Positions 51,940 to 60,700 of a stretch of 64,000 nucleotides of DNA are shown here, one piece after another. The stretch lies in NCBI RefSeq assembly GCF_947242115.1, contig NC_074725.1, forward strand, positions 27,627,723-27,691,722. Direction: 5' to 3'. Made by a program: the position numbers and the translations under genes. Each line of letters opens with the position of its first letter. The stretch's first letter is position 1. The stretch is from Biomphalaria glabrata. Taxonomy: Eukaryota > Mollusca > Gastropoda > Planorbidae. The notes below the pieces were generated by a model, which saw only the letters and a list, made by a program, of their open reading frames with translations, ran no database searches and was not told where the DNA came from.

Positions 51940-52630
51940 GTTGATAAAGGATGAACATTTTATGGTTAGAGAATGTTTTTGGTCGGTCCTTGGATTGCAG
52001 TTTCCAGACAGCTCGTACAACTAAACCGATGTAGGCGTATTATGTTTTTAGTGATAACTTGAACAAACTTCTTTTGTGTACAGGGACTCAAGATAGCTTT
52101 TATTAACAATTAAACAATATACACATCAACTTGAGATAAGATATAGAGCTAATAGTAGCAATTAAAATGAAATGATATTTGAACACAATCTAATTCACTA
52201 CAAAGACACGTTCTTTAATCTCTTGCGTCTCTGATCAGTCTTTCTCAACTATCAAAACACGTGACTTATATCGAGACCAATTGCTATAGCAGGCCTCAAC
52301 ACTGACCAATAACCCGTTGCCACGTCGTACAGAACTGTGATGTAGCAACTAACTATTGGTCTCCACCGCCCACAGGTTATGACGTTGCAGGTCAGTGTTT
52401 ACTCATTCTGTGACGATTGGTCTCGGGTGAACACAGGTTACAACGTCACAGGTCTGTGTTCAGGCCTACAACTCTTACTAATACGATTTTCTTCAAGACT
52501 TCCTTTTGTGCGACACTGATAAGAATCATCAGTTCTTCCTTACATGAGTGGAAAGCTTAAGCTGCACTAGTTCTGTAAGTATGCAGTCTCCAGACATTAT
52601 CCACTTTGGGTCCTCCGTGAAGCTTGCATT
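51940..52630. other. Intergenic stretch with a diverged tandem pair
   Basis: Two related segments near 52350 and 52418 share TTGGTCTC, then CACAGGTTA and ACGTYRCAGGTC, about 69 bases apart. They contain ACGT cores resembling half CRE sites. No gene or element ends could be fixed. Confidence 0.35.
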
Positions 52631-52724
52631 AACTTACCGTATTTTTGCGCATATTACCCGGTATACAAGTTTTATACAAACGAATGGCCGCTGTGCGGGG
52701 TTAACAAAATTTATTTTACTCATA

Positions 52725-55700
52725 AACATAGCATAGGTGGCTGAGCGGTAAAGCGTTTGGCTTCCGAAGCGGGGGCTCCGGGTTCGAATCCTGGTGAAGA
52801 CTGGGATTTTTAATTTCCGGATCTTTGGGCGCCTCTAAATCCACCCAGATCAAATAGGTACCTGACATTACTTAGGGAAAAATAAAGGCGGCTGGTCGTT
52901 GTGCTGGCCACATGACACCTTCGTTAACCGTAGGCCACAGAAACAGATGACCTTAACATCATCTGCCCTATAGACAGTGGCGTAGCATCCATGGCGCGAA
53001 GGGGTTCAATGAACCCGGGCCCACGACCATTAGGGGCCCACAGCCTGTAGCGTAGCAACAAAGGTGCAACGGGGTTCATTTCACTTGGGCCCATTACTCA
53101 TAGCCATTGGGGCCCACATGATAACTAAGGGAAGTATGACACCAAAGTGAACAGAATAATAACAGTTGTGTAAGAAGCGATTAAAAAAATAGAATCCAAT
53201 AAACTCCCTCAAAATGTCATAAACTTTATACCAAAACTTTATATTCGTTTTAAAGCATCTATCCGTGTTTTAAGCTTGAGTCAGTATACCAGCGACCTGG
53301 ATTACTGTCAGCGTACCCTAGTACGATATTCTGCCTCAACGTGGCACTTGGGTGGAAACGACCATTAGAGGAAGTGGTTAGGCTAAATGAATTGCAAAAC
53401 AAAACTCCTGTGGGAGTGCCCAAGGTAACGCTAGAGTGGACCCATTGCACAGAGCGGAGTTGAAAGAGAGCTCCCTGTCGATAATCCATGCGCCGTTCCT
53501 CAAGGGGCCGTTACATAATGGCGAGTCCTGCACGGTTAGCTAGGTACAATATAGGAAAATGGCGGAGGTTCCCGGTGTACTCGGCCTTCGGCCATGCATT
53601 CTAGCCCATGCGCCCGGAGTGCCAGATATATCGGAAATAGCAATGCTTTACATAGGCATTGACTTGGATCTCTTCCAGACAGAACGGTTGTTCAAACAGG
53701 TTGTTTTGTTTTTTTTACTGTTGCTCAAACAGGTTGTTTGTTTTTATTTTCAAACCTAGAGCTCTTTTTATTGTAATGGTGTCTAGTCCTGAACGTGAAT
53801 TTAAGTTGAAAATTGTTGCCAGATCGCTCCATTCTTTTTTTTTTAAATAGCATTACAGAAATTGGGGTGGGAGAGAAAGTGATAGTTTGGTTAACAGAAA
53901 AAAGAAAGGAAAGGGGAGAGAGTGACAATAACAATTAAATCTACCGGGATAGTCCTGACGGTCACGAATAAAAATTCGACACAGCTGCTATTTATTCAAT
54001 TTTCTCAAAGCTCAATTTTTTTGTTTTTTTCTGTCTTTAAAATAAAATTTTAATAAAGCCATTGTTGTTTGGAATATAATTGGCTTGTTTTTAATAAAAA
54101 GCAACTGGCATGATGTCTACAGCCGGAAAATAGGACAATCGAATGAACTATGAACAATTTCTGGGGCAGAAAATTACTATTCGTGAGAGACCAGGAAATT
54201 TGTTTTTGACGATATAAAACCTTTTTGAGCTACTGAATAAAAAAAAAAGGATTTATTCTCCGAATAATTAAAAAAATTAATAAAGTCGATGAATGTGCTA
54301 CTCGTACATCATCCTACATATTTAAAAAAAAGTAATAAAATCCCTATACTCTTTGAGACGATGAAAAAACTAATTGGGGATTGAACTGACTTTGGTGTTC
54401 TGGTAATTAATTAACGAGCTGCTGCACCTACAGAAACACTAAGAAACATTCGGTCATATTGTCCTGCTTATTGTCCAGTACTAAATCGTAAGCGCGATCA
54501 ACGTTGTAACGTTGGAAAGTGAACAGCAAGATCTACATCAAGCAGAAAGTCAACTGAAGATCTAGAATCAAGTAAATCACTGAAGAATGACTTTAAGAGT
54601 GTAAAAATAGAGACTGCTGAAGTAGCTGGGTCTTGATACAATTTTAATTGTTGATTGTTTGTGTTCGCTCTATACAATTACGGAAAGTTGAAAGGCAAAT
54701 CGATGAGCCTACTATGAAGAGAAAATATTCAAGAGAAGACTTTTAAACTCAACGTATTTGCCATTGTTTCTCGATTACATGACAGATTTCATGGGCATAA
54801 AAACATGGTCAAAATGTTGAAGCCTAGTTTTGTAGATTTCATTTCAAGTGCAGACGGCAAAGAGTTATATGATGTCAACATGCTTCTAGTTTCATCTGAC
54901 CCAGATGATATTTCTATAGGATATTGTTAGGAGATTCAATCCTTAAAGGAAGCCTTTCATAACGACATTTCAAGTCTGTTTCAATACGAAATTTGGCTGT
55001 TTATTTTTTGTACACAACTACATGGGATAATTTTTTTCCCTATACAACTTCATTTTATCAAGTTTTCTAAACATTTTCCCAGCATGCATGTCAGTTCTCA
55101 CTTTGAATCAGTTTGTTCAGCATGACGCCATTTTCGAAATTTCGATTGATCAAAAATTATTTAAAATTTTCTATGATACAGAGCAAGTTGGCTTCACTTT
55201 GTGTTCTTTCATTGATAAACACACAAAAGTTTAGAAACAGATGCACTGGTTACTGACTTTTCTACTTAGAATGTTAGTAAATAAATGTTAGATCTATTTA
55301 CTGTTAAATAATGGACGTAGAATCAGGTAATAGTTTGTATCAATGTTTAATAAATTTACACATAGAAATGTTTTCGGAATGTAAATGTGTATAATGGGAA
55401 ATAGAACTCATAAAACATTTCTTTTGTCATTCGAAACACCTTGAAGTCGTTTAATATTGTTAAGAAATTGTACCAACATGATTTTAAAGACACTAGAGTT
55501 TTAACTGAATCAAACGTAATGACATAATTGGGCCTACTTGTTTTTAAAAAAAGGGCTACAGGGCTAGATGGGGCATATGACCATTGACCACTGGGGTAGT
55601 AATTTGCATACGGCGAATGACTCTATGGACATATGGTCGAAGGAGAAGGGGGCCCACCAAGATATTGTTGAACCCGGGCCCACGGATACCTTGCTACGCC

Positions 55701-55755
55701 ACTGCCTATAGACCACAAGTTCTGAAAAGGGGAACTTTACTTTACTTTATAGACA
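52725..55755 (+). mobile_element. Family 1 SINE split by an hAT insertion
   Basis: The best-preserved SINE here: A box GTGGCTGAGCGGTAAAGCG, B box GGTTCGAATCC, body with GGCGGCTGGTCGTTGTGCTG and CCACAGAAACAGATGACC. It is interrupted at 52974 by the hAT element and resumes at 55705 (CCTATAGACCACAAGTTCTG) to end near 55755. ATAAACATAG before and ATAGACATAG after may be its target-site duplication. Confidence 0.88.
52975..55704. mobile_element. hAT transposon, 2.7 kb, inside a SINE
   Basis: Ends CAGTGGCGTAGCATCC and GGATACCTTGCTACGCCACTG (inverted) are flanked by CCTATAGA on both sides (52967-52974 and 55705-55712). Both ends hold GGGTTCAA and CCCGGGCCCAC blocks. The interior has only faint protein-like stretches (STYLPLFLDYMTDFMG near 54745), so the transposase is heavily decayed or replaced. 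Confidence 0.88.
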
Positions 55756-55820
55756 TAGGATAATATAGGAAAATATGGACATACAGGTGGGGTTTTAGCG
55801 TCACTTTTTAGACCTTAGAT

Positions 55821-56017
55821 CAGCGGTTCTCAACCTTTTAGGCTCGGCGACCCCTTTTTACAATCCCCCACTCTGCCGCGACCCCCCCCCCACACACACA
55901 CACAGCAATAGAAGAATAGACAAAAACAATTCATTTTTTCGATGGGTGTTAGGCGACCCCTGGCAAATTGTCAATCGACCCATAAAGGGGTCGCGACCCA
56001 CAGGTTGAGAACCCCTG
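55821..56017. mobile_element. hAT MITE with intact 8-bp target-site duplication
   Basis: Ends CAGCGGTTCTCAACC and GGTTGAGAACCCCTG with CCTTAGAT on both sides (55813-55820 and 56018-56025). Inside are GGCTCGGCGACCCC and GGGGTCGCGACCCACAGG. 197 bp. Confidence 0.93.
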
Positions 56018-56299
56018 CCTTAGATAATAGATACTATACGACAGATATGACCTTAGGCTCGCTTTTCACACGCGCGTCGCACTCTGTGCATCGCTTTGCT
56101 GGAACGACTGGAGCACGAGGGACGTCTGATGAGCAACAGCTTTATGTACCGGTAGTTTACGGCAAGTCACGTGCGGGGTATATAAGGGTGTAGGTTGTAC
56201 GATTTTGTTTGTTTTTTTTTTTACTTATTTTTGTAATTTGTGCGAGTTACACGCGTCTGCGGGTTATATGCGAGAAAATACGGCAGTCACTATGTTCTG

Positions 56300-57730
56300 C
56301 TCAACAACCAGTAAGTATGCATGTGTCCTTTGCCCTGCAAGACAAAAGAGTTCTCCGTTAGTGTGAGAATTCCTGAGGTTTTAAGTAACCAATGTAATTT
56401 ATGTAGGCCTAAGTACGTCGAATAACTATTTAATAACTAAGTATTGCTAGTAGAGGTGAAGCGCTTGGCTTCCAAACTGATGGATCCCGAGTTTGAATCC
56501 TGGTGAAGACTGGGGTTTTTAATTTTGGAATTTTAAGGGCTCCCCCCCCCCCCCGAGTCCACCCAACTTTTATGAGTATCTAACATTATTTGGGGAAAGT
56601 AAAGGCGGTTGGTCGTTGTGCTGCTTGCCCCCCCCCCCCTCGTTAATCATCAACCATAGAAACAGATGACTTTTACATATTATGCCCTATAGATCGCAAG
56701 GTCTGGAAAGGATAATTTAACTTTTGTTCGTGGTGCTGAGGACTGTTCATGGGTGCCTGACACAAAAAATAATATACCACTGTTATACAATCATATGATT
56801 GTATGCTAGCGATTGTACGTTCATCTTCAAATGTTATGGTTTGCAATATTTTTATCGATGATATGGGTTCTATTCTATCTTATGGCGGCACTACTTTATG
56901 CTTCTATCGAGTGACAAACGTTTTTTTTTTCCTGATGTAGGCCTAGGCCTATATTGTTATTTTTTTTTTTTTTTTTTATTATCCTTTTTTTTTTATCTTC
57001 ACACAATTCAACTGAATTTTATTTTCTAAAATTAGGTTCTGAACTTCGAATTATTTGTAAAATTAGAGTTCAAGCAAGAAAATAATAAACCTTTATTGAA
57101 AACAAAATGTCTAATGAATCAAAAACTTGTTTTCTTATTGCATGAACGAGAAAGGGAGAGCAGCAGAGTACAAAACAAAAATCACGGCATTACCATGTTA
57201 TTGTTATTTCCCCTTGTACAAGACCACATACCCTTATCTGGCTTACCAGGAGTTGCCACTTAATAATTTTGGGAAAACACAGAGAGAGTGGCTAAGACAT
57301 ACGTAAAATCTGTGTCTTCTACATCAGAGGGCAACGTTCCAGGCAACCCCCGTCACCTGTTGAATGCGCTTCTGTAAAACTAAGCCTAAAACTAAGGGTG
57401 CCATTTCAGTTCTGACCACCGATCTGTACATCGAATATAATTTGCTCTTTACAAGATTCAATATTGATTTAGTCAAACGAAAGGGACGGATAATGTTGAT
57501 CTTTCCAGGGTCGCCGCAAACACAGTGAAATACAAGATTCCAGCATGATCAGAGAAAACTAATCCCATTGGACTATTTTATTTCCTTCCGTCTCCTTTAA
57601 TTTTCAATGATGCCATCACTTTGGGAATTATTTACATGTTCAAGGCAGTTTATCTGTATAATGTTACAACTTAGTTACAGAAGTGGCCAGGTTTTTCTAA
57701 TAAAGATAACCAAATATAACTCGTGTACAC
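56300..57730. other. Downstream flank of the cyclase exons, with a SINE
   Basis: A family 1 SINE lies at about 56445-56715 (plus). Elsewhere the DNA is T-rich, with no recognisable terminal cyclase exon; the fragment that should follow QVHIK was sought on the minus strand and not found. Confidence 0.5.
56445..56715 (+). mobile_element. Family 1 SINE, head partly lost
   Basis: GAAGCGCTTGGCTTCCAAAC, CCCGAGTTTGAATCCTGG (B box), AAAGGCGGTTGGTCGTTGTG and AGAAACAGATGACTTTTACA are clear. It carries C-rich runs at 56542 and 56630. Confidence 0.85.
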
Positions 57731-60700
57731 CTTAATGTGGACTTGTTCTCTTTGTTCTAGCAAGTATGTCGAGTCTAGCATGAGCAGTGATCCACTTGAG
57801 GGTGACAAATGAATACGATCAGCTGAAATGAAAATAGTATAGTGATATTTTTACATTCCAATTTTAAAACTGGCTTTTTTTTTTTTTTTAAAGCGTTTAG
57901 AATTTTCAACTTACGCTCACTGGTTGATTGCATTCTTGAAGCCAGGTTGACAGTATCTCCAAACAGAAGATAACGCTGCATTTTCAGCCCTACGATACCT
58001 GCAGCCACTACGCCTGAAACGTATAACCACGTAATTATTCATGGGTCATTTGAAAATCTTATCTTATTAGAGACAGGGTTACTGCAGCGATTGGACCCCA
58101 TGATGACCTGCTAACTATCGTAAAAAAAAAAAACGCAACCTAAAAATCTATGGCCATATTACAAGATCTTCGGGGCAAGCAAAGACCTTCCTTCAGGGAA
58201 CAGTACCAGGAAAAAGAAGAAGAGGCAGACAGAGAAAGCGATGGGAGGACAACATAAAAGAATGGACGGGCCTGCCATTGAAAGAGGTTCTAACTAAGGT
58301 AAAGGACAGAGAGGAATGGAGAAAGACGGTCGACGAATCTTACATGGTTCCCCAACTATCCAACAGACTAAGGGATAGGTAATTATAAAAGTAAAAAAAT
58401 CTTTTCTTCAACCTTAGCAAAATACATTTCTAAAGGGCGGGTAGATTTTAGAAGTTAGTCTGATTTCAATTTTTCAGACCCAGAGTTCTCAGTTTACAAA
58501 CAAGAACTTCCGGTTTCATTGTTTCAATTATTTGTAACTACTACTATTAAAACAACGGACCTTTAAATATTTAGATTTTAAAAACTCAAATCTGGCATTG
58601 TTTCCCAAACTTTTCCTTAACGGAACATTTCGCACATTCTGAGTATGAAATAGAACACTTTGCTTATTTTTTTAGAGAGATTAAATCAATTCACGTGGTG
58701 GCCTACTAGTTCAATATTCAAGCCTCGTGGAACACTAGGGTTCCGTGGTACACAGTTTGGGAAATAAATGCCTACCTTTTTTTTAATTTTTTAATTAACT
58801 TCTAGGATACAAGTGCCTACAAGTACTACATGTCTAGATCAATCTAGACTCTATAATATTGTTTAAATAACCGATAAAATGACTAAACAAAATAAAAATG
58901 CTGTCTAGATATTTCTAGAGTTTTATTTGCACTACGCGACATTTGACGTGTGAGATCACGCTTTCATTGTGAAAACTCATAAAAAATCTCCTGAAATATT
59001 GACAACATTGTTATTTTGAGGTGTCATTCAATATGGAAAACACAATACCAGGCGCGATAAAAAAAAAAACGGTATAATACAATACCCGTAATTGTGGAAT
59101 CTGGTGAAAGAAGCTTTTCGCGCCTCAAACTAATGAAGAATTACTTGAGGTCAACAATTATAGAACATAGGTTGAAACTTTTGGTAATTCTTTTGGTAAT
59201 ACTGTATGACTTTGCTACACGCAAGGCTCGTAAAGTAATTCTGTTCGTAGAATGAATAAAATGCAAATACAAATTTATTTTATAATACAAACTCTATTAA
59301 TTTTCACGTATTATCCGTATCCCTACCCAAAATGGGCCCTGCGCAATCCGTTTCGCTTAGGGCCCCGCGATGGTTAAGTACGGCCCTGCTATTTAGTGAC
59401 GGGTGGATACTACTTTTTCTCTCCCCCCCCCTCTTTTTTTTCGCCGCTAAAGTTAAGTGGGGTAACTCTAGTCCGGCCTGCAGAAATAAAAGAATGATCT
59501 TTCCATGACTTCTTGGTGGTGTCAGGAATGGTTGAGCCATGTATATAGATGTATGGTGGAAAATATTTTTAAAAAAAAGTGGATTAAAATTGATCAAACA
59601 CCGAAACAAAATTAAGATCAAAATGGCAAACTACTTCTAACTTTTAAATATCACTTTAGAGCTCTTTGTCGGCTGTGTCTAAATTCTTTGATGCGAAAAT
59701 TGAAGTGATTACCATAAACAGACAAGAAAACTTACAGCGTTTAGTTATATTATGTTAAAAATCAAGAACTATGTAGAAGAGTTTGATAAGGCTTGAGAAA
59801 GTAGACAATGCATCACCTGAATTGACACCGAATTTCAGACGAATGCCTTGACCGAAAACACTAGTATCCCAGAGCAGACTTGACATTTTGTCCTTCAGGC
59901 TCAAGCAGAAGTTGGCTATCTCAGTCACGTGATTGTCGCCATTTCTCTCGGGTACTCCTGAGACTAGGAGATATGTGTCTTCTAAAAATAGAGCACAGTC
60001 ATACAAGACATTTGATTTCAGATTTCAGTCTATCTAAATTTTTAAAAATCAGGTAATACCAGTGTCGTAGCTAGTGATTTGCCATCATTTGGGGGCCTGG
60101 GGACTTGACCTGCGTTTTGACATTCGACATCATGACATGAGATAATATTTAATATTTAATGTAAAAAAAATGTTTTCGAACACTCATTTAGGAGGGGGCC
60201 CGGGAGGATTTTCAAAATCACCACATCCCCCACATAGCTACGCCACTGTGTACTACAGTATATATTAATTACATGAATTTACGTCGGCGCTGTGTCGTAT
60301 TACTAAGTGTGTCAGACTATTAAGAGTCAACTGTATTTATACAATATTGTGATAACCTAAGGGAGGCGACTCAACTATAGATGTTTATTTACACGAGGAC
60401 ATCCCAAACAGTAACAATGTCTGCCTTGAGCACAGCCTCTTCATCAGTCCTAGACCCAGGGCGCAAGTCCGTGTCACCATTCATTTTTTGTCTAGTTCTT
60501 AACAATGCACCTTTCGCAGAACGAGATGTCGGTGCGCATCACACAGAGGTGCACATCAGAGTTACAACTATATTATTGATTCTGTATATTACTAACAACA
60601 TTGTCCGATTTCTCCGTGAGTTCTGGTCTATTCTCTATGATGAACATTAGTGGCGTAGATTTTAATAATCCCCCACGACCCCACTTGAGATGGGGGGGGG

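Larger units (their letters stand above)
52636..56284. mobile_element. Possible host transposon with inverted ends, interrupted by three later insertions
   Basis: ACCGTATTTTTGCGCATATT near 52637 and GGGTTATATGCGAGAAAATA then CGG at 56262-56284 are inverted copies of each other. Between them lie a SINE, an hAT element inside that SINE, and an hAT MITE. Once the later insertions are set aside, the host would be only about 400 bp. No target-site duplication is evident, so the outer element is tentative. Confidence 0.5.

Noticed and set aside
51940-52630. Possible long terminal repeat or larger element
   Set aside because: No matching second copy, no TG...CA ends with target duplication, and no coding sequence; only a diverged tandem pair was found.
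52725-52800. Genuine tRNA gene (clear A and B boxes)
   Set aside because: The sequence continues into a SINE body shared with about ten other copies and does not fold into a full cloverleaf.
57775-58008. 77-aa frame as a single exon of the cyclase
   Set aside because: The true exon ends at the GTAAGT donor at 57914; the remainder of the frame is intron, and the next exon (57731-57822) is in a different frame.
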